Source: Sinotaia quadrata (taxonomy: Eukaryota > Mollusca > Gastropoda > Architaenioglossa > Viviparidae). Taken from it: a DNA stretch of 64,000 bases. Made by a program: the position numbers and the translations under genes. The notes beneath the pieces are model-generated. The model was not told where the DNA came from. It saw only the letters and a program-made list of their open reading frames with translations, and searched no databases. Below are positions 24,601-34,425 of this stretch, piece by piece (the first letter of the stretch is position 1; each line of letters begins with the position of its first letter). Location of the stretch: assembly GCA_028829895.1 (NCBI GenBank), contig CM054178.1, forward strand, positions 21,670,006 to 21,734,005. Reading direction: 5' to 3'.

Positions 24601-27600
24601 CCGTTGTGTTGTTGTTGTTCTTTTACGTTTTCATCGTTCTCCTGGTTCCTGGGTTTGTTTTCCATTGCGTCTCATTGTCTGGTTGTCTTGGATGACAACA
24701 GTACTGCCACTCAGCCTGCTGAACGTGTGAGGGCCAGTGTGGAGTGACTTGTTTGGACTTGTATGTACCGGGACCAACAAGGGAGACAGTATTACGAAGT
24801 GAGCTGCAGCAGGTGCGTGCGTGAGTCTGACTCACTTGTAATAAACAAGGAACTTTCCAAACCAGTGTGAACTCGGACTGTTATTCAGTACCAGTGAAAG
24901 GAGTATAATATACTGTGAACTCAGACTGTGTTATTCAGTGCCAGTGAAAGGAGTATACTATACTGTGGATAATTCTGACTGTGTGGTATTCAGTGCCAGT
25001 GGAAGGATTTTTCCATATACTGTAATAACTGTTCTTGGACAAAGTGCTATATGTATAGAACATTCATTTAACGTCACCAGGCGGGCTAAACCATGAGACA
25101 TTAAATTGTCAACCAAACCTGCCGAGAACGAGGCTACTGCTGAACAAGGCCGTAATCAGGTGATTCAATTACATGAATTTCTGTGTAATCTGTACATGTT
25201 TCTATGATTTTTCATTCCTTGTTTCTATGATTTTTCATTCCTTGTTTCATGTCTGATTCCTCTATGTAATTTCTTCTTATTTTTCCTAAAGTGTTGACTA
25301 TGTAGTTGGCTTATTTATGAGAAGTGTTTATGTAAGCTTAACTAAATTGGATCATAGTGTCACATGAAATTTTCTAATAATTATTCTCTAAAACTGTATT
25401 GATCTTTTTTATTAATTGTAATTCTAGAAGTCTTACGAGATTTGTGATTTCGGAATTGCCTAGTGTGTGATTTTGAAGTCAATGTAAATTTATTGAAATT
25501 GTTATCTTTATTTCTTTTAATAAATTTGTTTTTTCTTTAAAACTATTTACTCCTTCATTTCTCGGAGGTACATGTGTAAATGATGGGTGGGGGCAGCCAA
25601 TGACGTAAGACAATTGAGAAGACGGTCTAGACACATGCTTTAAAATAGTTCCCATCATTGACAGCGATGAGAGATTTGTGGTAGGGCCGGAATAGTGATA
25701 GAACGACTGATAAGATAATCGCAGTGTAGTCACTATTCTGAGACAGGTAACACTTGGGAGATGGTCACTGACTGACGGACTGCTCAAGGCTTGACCTAGT
25801 CACTCTCAGACCGCACAAGACCCTTAAGGAGGTTGTGAGCGATTGGCATGAAAGATATTAATATAAATTATTTATTAATTACCAAGACGCACAAGAAGGA
25901 AACCCCCTTTCCGCCACATATTGGGGGCTCGCCCGGTGGATTGTCATAATCGAATTATAGAACCATAGGGAGACCCTTAGACAAGACCAGCTAGAAATCT
26001 CTAAGACAGAATTAGAATTCATTCTTTTATCTATCCTTTATCTTTCCTATTCCTTTGTAAACTTTGTGAAGTCACAGTTTGTCCTGTATGTACATCTTGT
26101 TGTACTGTACTGTTTGATATTGATTGATATTGTTTATATTGATTGATATTGATGATTACTTACTAATTGACTCATGCATTGATTGAGATGATATTGTATT
26201 GATTGATATGAGTGTGTAATTTTGATCATATTGTACACTATATCGGACATCCCTTTCAATAGGCGTGAATTAATTTATCAAGTAACGTTGTCAGCACTAA
26301 CTGGGTAACAAAAACGCATAAAGTCAATAAACGTCCACGTAGCATTATTTCTAAAAAGCCGAAAATGTCTAGCTTATCTATCACGTTTGAAATGCGCCTA
26401 GCATGGATTAGAAAAGCAAAAGAGGAAGCGAGAGAGAAAGGCATAGACAATGAAAATGAGTATGCTAAAATATTCATGGCTGAGAAAGATATAGAAAGGA
26501 GAATAGAACATTTAGAAAGAATGATAGTTTTGGGAAATTCATGCCTAGAACTTGTGAAGGAACGTGTAAATTCCTCGCGTTTTCCAACCAAAAGAGAATT
26601 AGAGGAAGTGAAGGAATTAGAGAATAGGTCAGAAACAGAACGCTCTGAGTTAAGCAAGTTAAAGCTAGAACTTAGAAAGTTAGAGAAAGATAGAGAAGGA
26701 ATGAGGAAGGCTGAAAGAAAGGAAATTAGAAATAATGCGACAGATAGCGCTAAAGTAAAAAATAACGCTAAGCAAAGCAGTTCAGAAACTGAAAGGGACT
26801 TGCGACACATTGACACGCTACACAGACCAGTAGTGGACAGGCCGCACACATCAAAAGTTAAGCCTGTAAGTAGTGCGATAGAACCACAAAACACGTCACA
26901 TTTTAATGCTACAAGAAACAAACGTAGTGTTAAGGAAACTGATGACATCAGAGACACTAAGAGCCTAGCAACAAAACAAAAGCTAGATTTCGAACATAAG
27001 AAACAAAATCTAAACTCAGTAAGGCAAAGAGTTGGAATAAGTGCACGAAGGATGGTAACTAAGGTTGTTACGGACCGTGCATTATCTTGGTATGACGTTG
27101 CTAAGAGAATAGAGAGCGTACGTACCAGTAGTGAGGATACTATGGCCACTGTTGATGCTAACAAGGGTGTTGGTGTAGCGGTGAGTCACGGGAGAGTATC
27201 AGATGAAGGAATGGATGACAGAGTTGGGATAGTGCCAGTACCAGAGTTAGAGATAAATAAGTGTTCGAATTCTGACGCAATTTCAGGAAACATTTCAGGA
27301 AACAAAGTTATTGCGCCATGCCAAGCTTTGTTGGCTACTAGTGGTATGGGTTGTAAGCACCTCCTACCAGAGAGGGGTACTGCAACTATTGGTTCTTATG
27401 GTTGCGCCAATAAGGAATGGCAAAACACCAATAAGAATGAATCGCCTGTTAAGGAGAATACAAAGGTTATTGCTCCAGTAGAACAAGGCGATGTGTTGGC
27501 CACGCCCACCCACAGAGAGGTGCACGGAGCCAATGGAACGGGTGAAACTAGCGTGACTGTCGGGGCCAAGGGACTGGTCAGTAGGGCAGACACGCACGAG

Positions 27601-30600
27601 GTGACCCCGTTAAGGGACACAGACAATGTGTCCAGTACTGTTTCATTAAGTAAGGATAATGAATCAGTAACCACGGACATGGGTTGTGTGATCAACCCAG
27701 GGGACACTAGCCATGTGTTTAATACTGTCTCATTTTGTGTAGATGATTCAGTAGATGTTATGGGCTGTAAGATACACCCAGGGAACACAAGCAAAGTGTC
27801 TAGTACTGACCCATTGAATGTAGATGGCTCAGTAACCATGATGGTTTATGGAGAAAAACCATGGGACACAGACGAAGTGTCCGACACTGATTCATTGAGT
27901 TTGAATGAGTCAGCAAGTGAGGACAGGAACTGCGACAGTGACAGCATACCTATGACTAGCACACCTACTTACGAAGACATGACATTTGACATGACAGACC
28001 ATGACACAGACAGTAGGGAACCACAGAAAGATAGGGGTGATGACAGAGAGTGTTTAGACACTGACGACTGTTCAACAGACCCTGGGTTAGATTCCAGTGA
28101 CACAGAAACAGACCTGAAATCTAATGTGGACCAAGAAAACAGTACTGATGGTTATGCAGACGAAGTGTGTGTGTTGACCACGCCCACTCATGACCAAGAT
28201 GTCAGCTCTCGGTCAAGGGGAAGCAATAATTACTTTGACCAACATTGTAAACTTCAGAACCCTGATGAAAAGAGAGATGTGACAGAGACTGACGTAGCTG
28301 TTTTAGAAACTGATAGCTTACTTGAGACAGATGACAGACTGACGGGAAAAGAGAGTGAAATAAGCATTGACGCCAACCAACCGCCACAACACTATGAGTT
28401 TACATCTGAACAGAGTCTATCAAAAGCTACTCAGAGTAGACAGGACGTTACAACAACCGACAGAGTAGTATGTTGGGAGGGCAAGGACACTTCTTGGAGC
28501 TTTGAAATAGCTAAAGATAGTGAAATTGCAGTGTCAGAGATTGAGGGAGTTGTTGCTGCCACAGGGATGACAGTTGAAATAATTCTGCTCAATAGCACAC
28601 AAGAGGTAACAGCATCTAGTGTTGAGCACTGTAGTAATATAGAACTCATGGGTACAGAGAGCTTGAATCTAGTTACAGCCACGGTTCTGAAAGACAGAGT
28701 GCATGATGGTCTGGAGGGAAGAAAGAGAGTCAAAGACGCTAATTTCAAAATGGATTTGCCAGTGACACTTTATGACACGAGGTCTAAGTGCTTACTGAAC
28801 ATGGAAAAACCGAGTGCTAAAGCAGTAACAGATAATTACGGGTCAAACATGACCGCGAGTTATGCTATTAGTACTATGACCGAAAATGAAGGAAACACGG
28901 ACATTTCCATTCATTCACAAAGAAGAAGGAGGAGGCAGTTGATGGACATTCGGACCGATCGTAGGAGAGGTGAGGCAGGCAAGACATTGGTTAAAATTAT
29001 AGACGTGAGAACTGTCACTCTACCAAATGCAGCAGTTGGGCAATGCTACCCGAATGTAAGGGTGAGCGAAACAGACAGTCTACCTATCATTGGAGACTGG
29101 AGGATGGCCTGCATAGATGTGGAACTGTATTGGATAAAAACAATCAGTCAGACAGTTAGTTTTGACCAATCAGACGAGTCTCTGCAGAATGACGATCTGT
29201 CAATCAACGAACAATCTGTATCCTTAAGAGAAGGGCAGATAATTGCGACACAAGAGCACATTGTTGCTACCAAGAGCCATCAAGCTATGACTGAAAGCAA
29301 AGACGTCACCAGTTTGATGAATCTGCAGTGCGAGACTGAGACTTCAGATCAGAAGTTTCAATCAGGCTCACAAACAAGGTTATTGTCGACAAACCACAAA
29401 TTTATGTTGACTATTACCACAATTAGGACCAAAAAGAAAAGAGATCAAGTAGATAGTGGAATGGAGGGCAATAAGTGCAATAAACCATTAATACACTGTA
29501 CACTTGAGAGTGGGGACACGCTTAGAGAAAGTGTTATCTCACGTGATGGAAGGTATGGGAGGTGGGATCGGGCAACGGAAGTCGAACGCGACCCCAGTGC
29601 TCGAGAGACACAGCGTCAGACAGGCACGAAGTTCAAAGAAAAATTACCGCCATGTATGATGCTAAGAACCAACTTGCAACTTGAACACACAAGCCGAGAT
29701 TGGGAACACAGTTACACTTTTACAAGGGGGACAAACTTCAAAATAAAAAAAAGAAGGGCAAACCTAGCACTCAGGGTGTGAAAGAACTTGTAAAAGGCAT
29801 TGTAATATCTGTATTAAACAGGAACCCAGTCAGACTGAAAACTCAATAAAAAAAAATACGGGAGCTAGTAAGACTGAAAGCTTGTGAAAATAAGGGACGT
29901 AGATCAAAAAATATTCCCTTGAATATTTGTACATATTTGTAGGATCTCTCTTATTTTGTTAACCTGAATTTTCATTTTTCCTTAGTGGGCAAGATAGTTC
30001 ACCCTGTTCACTATCTTTTTAGTGGGGAGGAATGTAAACGGAAAAATGCTAATTATTACACTTAGGTAATTAATTTAATTAATCTTTAATTGATTACGTT
30101 ATTTCTCCAAATTTAATTTAAATTTGATTTGAAGTTCACAATTCAAGGTTGAGTAGAATTGTTTGGCATAAACAACTCTGACCCACATCCGTAGTTGAAA
30201 GGAGTTAGAGTCAGGGGCCATTAATTCTTACATAACATGGAACTATTTTGGGCATCCATCTCACTTAGTCTATTATGTGCGTGCGCTCAGCCATGACTAT
30301 TTTTGAAAGGAGTCAGGGAGCAAAACAAGTAGTAGCCAGAGGCTAAGAAATTCTAGAAGCTTCCATGACCTCTGGAAATACATAAAAGAGCAGACCCAAA
30401 TTTCTCTACACTCTTTTACACATCTTTGGAGTCCCATGCACGGCTCATTGGTTAGAACTGAGAGAAAGGTATGTCCGATATAGAAATTGCATTGTAACTG
30501 ATTTTTAACATTTACTTTTGAATATGTTGAATCATGTTTCTTGTAAATATTTATAACGAATTTAATCTACGATGCTTTATTTTCGTTTAAAGAAAGAATC

Positions 30601-32542
30601 AGATAAATTAAATTGTTAAAGGGAATTGTAATGAGAAATTGAAATGTAAGTACGGATTGCAGAATTTTAAAGCATGATCCTGATATGCGCCATTACATTT
30701 ATCTATTGCAGTTCAAAGCCGTTGTGTTGTTGTTGTTCTTTTACGTTTTCATCGTTCTCCTGGTTCCTGGGTTTGTTTTCCATTGCGTCTCATTGTCTGG
30801 TTGTCTTGGATGACAACAGTACTGCCACTCAGCCTGCTGAACGTGTGAGGGCCAGTGTGGAGTGACTTGTTTGGACTTGTATGTACCGGGACCAACAAGG
30901 GAGACAGTATTACGAAGTGAGCTGCAGCAGGTGCGTGCGTGAGTCTGACTCACTTGTAATAAACAAGGAACTTTCCAAACCAGTGTGAACTCGGACTGTT
31001 ATTCAGTACCAGTGAAAGGAGTATAATATACTGTGAACTCAGACTGTGTTATTCAGTGCCAGTGAAAGGAGTATACTATACTGTGGATAATTCTGACTGT
31101 GTGGTATTCAGTGCCAGTGGAAGGATTTTTCCATATACTGTAATAACTGTTCTTGGACAAAGTGCTATATGTATAGAACATTCATTTAACGTCACCAGGC
31201 GGGCTAAACCATGAGACATTAAATTGTCAACCAAACCTGCCGAGAACGAGGCTACTGCTGAACAAGGCCGTAATCAGGTGATTCAATTACATGAATTTCT
31301 GTGTAATCTGTACATGTTTCTATGATTTTTCATTCCTTGTTTCTATGATTTTTCATTCCTTGTTTCATGTCTGATTCCTCTATGTAATTTCTTCTTATTT
31401 TTCCTAAAGTGTTGACTATGTAGTTGGCTTATTTATGAGAAGTGTTTATGTAAGCTTAACTAAATTGGATCATAGTGTCACATGAAATTTTCTAATAATT
31501 ATTCTCTAAAACTGTATTGATCTTTTTTATTAATTGTAATTCTAGAAGTCTTACGAGATTTGTGATTTCGGAATTGCCTAGTGTGTGATTTTGAAGTCAA
31601 TGTAAATTTATTGAAATTGTTATCTTTATTTCTTTTAATAAATTTGTTTTTTCTTTAAAACTATTTACTCCTTCATTTCTCGGAGGTACATGTGTAAATG
31701 ATGGGTGGGGGCAGCCAATGACGTAAGACAATTGAGAAGACGGTCTAGACACATGCTTTAAAATAGTTCCCATCATTGACAGCGATGAGAGATTTGTGGT
31801 AGGGCCGGAATAGTGATAGAACGACTGATAAGATAATCGCAGTGTAGTCACTATTCTGAGACAGGTAACACTTGGGAGATGGTCACTGACTGACGGACTG
31901 CTCAAGGCTTGACCTAGTCACTCTCAGACCGCACAAGACCCTTAAGGAGGTTGTGAGCGATTGGCATGAAAGATATTAATATAAATTATTTATTAATTAC
32001 CAAGACGCACAAGAAGGAAACCCCCTTTCCGCCACACTGAGTTTTTTATTTAAAAAAATGTCATCATCTTCATGTTAAGTCCGGATTGGGAATCTCGTAG
32101 TGGTTTCTGTAATTGTTAATGCTGAAAGTAACTTTTAATTGTTAAATACTGTTACCACGTGACATTGCTGATATGTGAGTTAATGTGTGGTAGGCCACGT
32201 TAGTCTTTTATTAAACATCTTTCTAAAAATCCTACGTCACAGTATCCAAGGTGATTAGTGTAGGATAAAAGGAAATTAAATATGAACAAACATACCGATA
32301 ATGGCAGTGAAAGGACAGCACACGTAAACAAACATACCGATAGTGGCGGTGAAAGGACAGCACACGTAAACAAACATACCGACTGTGAGCTTTGACAAAT
32401 TTGCTTGCGTTTCACTCAGCTGAACGGCCAGTTGGTTGACTTGTGACCTCAGTTGCAGTAGTTCATTGCAGTATAACAAGTCGTATGAACTTTGGCAGGA
32501 CACAATCAGAGTCGCGAAGAACATAATAGCAGGAATATTCAT
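21620..32542 (-). CDS. C1q domain-containing secreted protein, gene 2 (retrotransposon in intron)
   Basis: Predicted 189-aa protein, same architecture as gene 1. Coding exon 1 (32542-32380, 163 nt, exactly the gene 1 length) gives MNIPAIMFFATLIVSC and the same coiled-coil neck. Donor GTCG|GTATGT. Exon 2 (22026-21620, 407 nt) starts after TGTGTTCCAG and encodes DSRHRHVSFMARYS, then IFIFNHVILNNGNGYDP, GIFTAPFPGVYL, STAIVTPLSVGDQVW and FFSGSLLYST. The intron is phase 1 and 10,353 bp long. Removing the 8,122-bp LTR element and one 5-bp target copy leaves 2,226 bp, near that of gene 1 (1,642 bp). An acceptor-like TTTTTTCAAG at 32562 implies an upstream leader exon. The poly(A) signal is at 21517-21512. 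Both coding exons are intact, but expression may be affected by the insertion. Confidence 0.87.
22818..23489 (-). mobile_element. Relic element with imperfect terminal inverted repeats
   Basis: The left arm TAAATTTGCCTGTCCCTATT (22818 on) and the reverse complement of the right arm, TAAATTTGCCTATCTCTATT (ending 23489), match at about 28 of 32 positions. The interior carries the coding-like remnant FDDICVSARVGIN on the minus strand, and AATAAA motifs toward the left end. The right arm is conserved in the gene 1 intron (9957-9985), so insertion predates the C1q duplication. The class is undetermined; a TA-flanked DNA transposon is possible. Confidence 0.4.
23910..23914. repeat. 5-bp target-site duplication, left copy
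   Basis: CTGAG directly before the 5' LTR. The identical CTGAG follows the 3' LTR at 32037-32041. Confidence 0.93.
23915..25918 (+). repeat. 5' LTR
   Basis: TG...CA-bounded LTR of 2,004 bp. A TATA-like CATAAAAG at 24263-24270 would place the start site near 24295. Downstream stand a donor AAAG|GTATGT (24350/24351) and an acceptor CTATTGCAG (ending 24593), a possible 243-bp intron inside the LTR-derived leader. Three tandem copies of a roughly 50-57-bp unit with TATTCAGTGCCAGTG lie at 24862-25018. AATAAA occurs at about 24840 and 25521. Confidence 0.94.
24263..24270 (+). promoter_or_regulatory. Candidate LTR TATA box
   Basis: CATAAAAG, followed about 25-30 bp later by TTTCTCTACACTC, a plausible initiator. 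The copy in the 3' LTR is at 30381-30388. Confidence 0.45.
25921..25939 (+). other. Primer-binding site, tRNA-Pro-like
   Basis: Three bases after the LTR end the sequence reads TGGGGGCTCGCCCGG. The first ten bases equal the canonical tRNA-Pro primer site (TGGGGGCTCGTCCGGGAT) and 14 of 18 match overall. The position is as in tRNA-Pro-primed retroviruses and retrotransposons. A host tRNA with a slightly different acceptor end may match better. Confidence 0.72.
26365..29781 (+). CDS. Single ORF of the LTR element: charged, acidic 1,138-aa protein, presumed Gag-like
   Basis: Starts at an ATG in good context (GAAAATG) and is open to 29781. Residues about 1-125 are rich in E, K and R, and strongly predicted by eye as coiled coil (ERRIEHLERMIVLG, LSKLKLELRKLEKDREGM). 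Residues about 416-520 hold four degenerate 27-28-residue repeats of the type DTDxVSxTxSLxxxxS. Residues 520-700 are rich in D, E, T and S. There is an arginine cluster near 853-858 (QRRRRRQ) and a basic C-terminus (KIKKRR). No CCHC zinc knuckle and no pol motif. LYDTRS near residue 802 only superficially recalls a retropepsin active site. Its place in the element suggests a Gag-like or accessory structural role, which is inference. A captured host gene is the alternative. Confidence 0.75.
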   Translation: MSSLSITFEMRLAWIRKAKEEAREKGIDNENEYAKIFMAEKDIERRIEHLERMIVLGNSCLELVKERVNSSRFPTKRELEEVKELENRSETERSELSKLKLELRKLEKDREGMRKAERKEIRNNATDSAKVKNNAKQSSSETERDLRHIDTLHRPVVDRPHTSKVKPVSSAIEPQNTSHFNATRNKRSVKETDDIRDTKSLATKQKLDFEHKKQNLNSVRQRVGISARRMVTKVVTDRALSWYDVAKRIESVRTSSEDTMATVDANKGVGVAVSHGRVSDEGMDDRVGIVPVPELEINKCSNSDAISGNISGNKVIAPCQALLATSGMGCKHLLPERGTATIGSYGCANKEWQNTNKNESPVKENTKVIAPVEQGDVLATPTHREVHGANGTGETSVTVGAKGLVSRADTHEVTPLRDTDNVSSTVSLSKDNESVTTDMGCVINPGDTSHVFNTVSFCVDDSVDVMGCKIHPGNTSKVSSTDPLNVDGSVTMMVYGEKPWDTDEVSDTDSLSLNESASEDRNCDSDSIPMTSTPTYEDMTFDMTDHDTDSREPQKDRGDDRECLDTDDCSTDPGLDSSDTETDLKSNVDQENSTDGYADEVCVLTTPTHDQDVSSRSRGSNNYFDQHCKLQNPDEKRDVTETDVAVLETDSLLETDDRLTGKESEISIDANQPPQHYEFTSEQSLSKATQSRQDVTTTDRVVCWEGKDTSWSFEIAKDSEIAVSEIEGVVAATGMTVEIILLNSTQEVTASSVEHCSNIELMGTESLNLVTATVLKDRVHDGLEGRKRVKDANFKMDLPVTLYDTRSKCLLNMEKPSAKAVTDNYGSNMTASYAISTMTENEGNTDISIHSQRRRRRQLMDIRTDRRRGEAGKTLVKIIDVRTVTLPNAAVGQCYPNVRVSETDSLPIIGDWRMACIDVELYWIKTISQTVSFDQSDESLQNDDLSINEQSVSLREGQIIATQEHIVATKSHQAMTESKDVTSLMNLQCETETSDQKFQSGSQTRLLSTNHKFMLTITTIRTKKKRDQVDSGMEGNKCNKPLIHCTLESGDTLRESVISRDGRYGRWDRATEVERDPSARETQRQTGTKFKEKLPPCMMLRTNLQLEHTSRDWEHSYTFTRGTNFKIKKRRANLALRV
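30021..30032 (+). other. Polypurine tract
   Basis: AGTGGGGAGGAA abuts the 3' LTR start TGTAAACGG. It would prime plus-strand DNA synthesis. Confidence 0.88.
30033..32036 (+). repeat. 3' LTR
   Basis: Same length as the 5' LTR and nearly identical; every landmark lies 6,118 bp downstream of its 5' counterpart. The putative internal intron is 30469-30711. Confidence 0.94.
32037..32041. repeat. 5-bp target-site duplication, right copy
   Basis: CTGAG directly after the 3' LTR, identical to 23910-23914. Confidence 0.93.
32276..32385. repeat. 45-bp tandem triplication over the splice donor of C1q gene 2
   Basis: AACAAACATACCGA occurs three times, followed in the two intronic copies by TAGTGGCGGTGAAAGGACAG or a close variant. 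Each repeat carries the intron-start sequence TCGGTATGTTTG on the minus strand, so two decoy donors sit 45 and 90 bp inside the intron. Confidence 0.85.
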
Positions 32543-32842
32543 TTTTATTTTGTTGTGCACTCTTGAAAAAATACAATAATTAAAATTATTACGTTATGTT
32601 TTTTTCTTTATTTCTTTTTGTATTTTTTTTATATGCAAGTTAATCTAATAGACAGTTTATGATTATTTATTTGGGCTGGTTCAATAATAATTAATATTAT
32701 TTATTTAGCTTTCTTTATCTTAAAGACAATCTATTCAATGCTTAGTGACTATACTTGAAAAAATTATTTTGTGAAATATTAATTTCTTGTTATGTAAACG
32801 TTTTCTTTAATAAATATCTTCCTATGTTTTAAAGGCATGTTA

Positions 32843-33142
32843 AGATTATTTTACAGTGCTTCAAAGAACTATAATGATATCTAAAGATTATTTTACAGTG
32901 CTCCAAAGAACTATAATGATATCTAAAAATTATTTTACAGTGCTTCAAAGAACTATAATTATATCTAAGGATTATTTTACAGTGCTCCAAAGAACTATAA
33001 TGATATATAAAGATTATTTTACAATGCTTCAAAGAACTATAATAATATCTAAAGATTATTTTACAGTGCTCCAAAGAACTATAATGATATATAAAGATTA
33101 TTTTACAGTGCTTCAAAGAACTATAATGATATCTAAAGATTA
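32843..33142. repeat. 42-bp minisatellite
   Basis: Seven copies of ATTATTTTACAGTGCTTCAA and AGAACTATAATGATATCTAAAG. The period, a multiple of three, leaves both strands open for about 95 codons; these ORFs are artefacts. Confidence 0.95.
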
Positions 33143-33452
33143 AGTTATATTGTTTTAAATAATATGCTTTTTTCTCTTAATATTTCTTTTAGTGATTTAA
33201 AGCACTCAACGAAAATATTTTGAAGTAATTTAGAATTATTTATAATTTAAAATTGTACAATGTCTTAAAGTACCTTTTACAAAACAATAGTGTGCAGCAA
33301 AGACAATTTTACCTAATTTAATTCACTTATATTTAATCTCATTATTTCACCTTTTAAAAGTGTATTATAAAGAATCTGAAACAGTTTTGTGCACTAATAG
33401 AGATCAGTCTATGATTTTATACGTAATTGAAAAATTATACTCGCATACACAA

Positions 33453-33502
<50 letters not shown>

Positions 33503-33513
33503 TTATCTATCTA
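33453..33513. repeat. (ATCT)n microsatellite
   Basis: About 15 tetranucleotide units with one ATTT variant. Confidence 0.95.
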
Positions 33514-33599
33514 ATAGGTATATAAAATTGTACTCTATTATTTTATTATAAATATACGTTAAACAGCAAAATGTCAATCCGTTTGAGCTGTTCACCAAT

Positions 33600-33957
33600 C
33601 TGGCGCATTTAGAATTGAAGTATCGCGGACTAAAAATAATTTGTTCTGCCATTTTGTAAAAGTTGAAGTATCGTAGGCAGAAAATAAATTCTTCTGCCAT
33701 ATTGTAAAAATTGAGTATCGTAGAAAATAAATTGTTCTGCCATATTGTAAAAATTGAGGTATCATAGACAGAAAATAAATTGTTCTGCCATATTGTAAAA
33801 ATTGAGGCATCGTAGAAAATAAATTGTTCTGCCATATTGTAAAAATTGAGGTATCGTAGACAGAAAATAAATTGTTCTTCCATATTGTAAAAATTGAGGT
33901 ATCGTAGACAGAAAATAAATTGTTCTTCCATATTGTAAAAATTGAGGTATCGTAGAC
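33600..33957. repeat. 48/36-bp minisatellite 5' of C1q gene 2
   Basis: Eight copies of TTGTTCTGCCATATTGTAAA and AATTGAGGTATCGTAGACAGAAAATAAA, with shorter variants lacking GACAG and neighbours. The flank of gene 1 (11455-11510) keeps a single unexpanded copy, which dates the expansion after gene duplication. Confidence 0.93.
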
Positions 33958-34308
33958 ATTTAAAAATGAAACGTGAAAATAGGCCTATTTGGGAACGTTC
34001 TGATCTATTCCACAACTAAGACGAGCAAAGAGTCTTCTCCTTGCTGCTTTTCACTTATTGATGCATTTTGTATGTTGCTAGTCTATCATAAGATCGTTCA
34101 CGTGTATTTAATGTATTTAATGAAAACACGTTATGAGTTATTTATATGATGAACAGATTGCGAACGTTACGCACGCTCTATAAATCAAAAACTCTAGTCT
34201 AACCAAGTAGTCTTTGTTTCCTCAACCAACTGGAGGTCGCTGATCTCAACGATACAGATCTCAGTGACTTGAGTTACATAAGAGATACGTTCTCTCTCAT
34301 TCTGACGC

Positions 34309-34425
34309 AAATACGAGTACCAATGAGGATTTTCTTAAAATCAATTTTTTTAGAACTTTATACAAATACGAGTACCAATGAGGATTTTCTTAAAATATAT
34401 TTTTTTTTAGAACTTTATACAAAGA
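34309..34425. repeat. About 61-bp tandem duplication
   Basis: Two copies of CAAATACGAGTACCAATGAG, TTTTCTTAAAAT and TTTTAGAACTTTATA. Confidence 0.9.

Larger units (their letters stand above)
23915..32036 (+). mobile_element. Full-length non-autonomous LTR retrotransposon, 8,122 bp
   Basis: Two 2,004-bp LTRs (23915-25918 and 30033-32036) begin TGTAAACGG and end CCGCCACA. They are flanked by the 5-bp duplication CTGAG. A primer site follows the 5' LTR and a polypurine tract precedes the 3' LTR. The 4,114-bp interior has a single long ORF (1,138 codons) and no recognisable protease, reverse transcriptase, RNase H or integrase. The LTRs differ by one base that I could see (A at 23974, G at 30092), so the insertion is very young. 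It lies antisense in the intron of C1q gene 2. It presumably depends on a related autonomous element for reverse transcription and integration; superfamily (Gypsy-like or other) cannot be assigned without pol. Confidence 0.95.

Noticed and set aside
24556..24835. 63- and 70-codon ORFs within the LTR, repeated at 30674-30953
   Set aside because: They lie in LTR leader sequence on opposite strands, share no protein features, and one overlaps a likely splice acceptor.
26256..27164. 302-codon minus-strand ORF rich in S, L and F
   Set aside because: It is the shadow of the A-rich, K/E-coding start of the 1,138-codon plus-strand ORF.
28765..28790. LYDTRS as a retropepsin-like active site in the element ORF
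   Set aside because: The key glycine is replaced and no flanking protease pattern is visible, so I do not call a protease domain.
32829..33143. 95-codon ORFs on both strands (KHCKIIFRYHYSSL and LQRTIMISKDYFTV)
   Set aside because: They arise from the 42-bp array, open on both strands at once.
33503..34015. 170-codon minus-strand ORF with FLQYGRTIYF-type repeats
   Set aside because: It is the 48/36-bp minisatellite; the gene 1 flank has a single non-coding copy.
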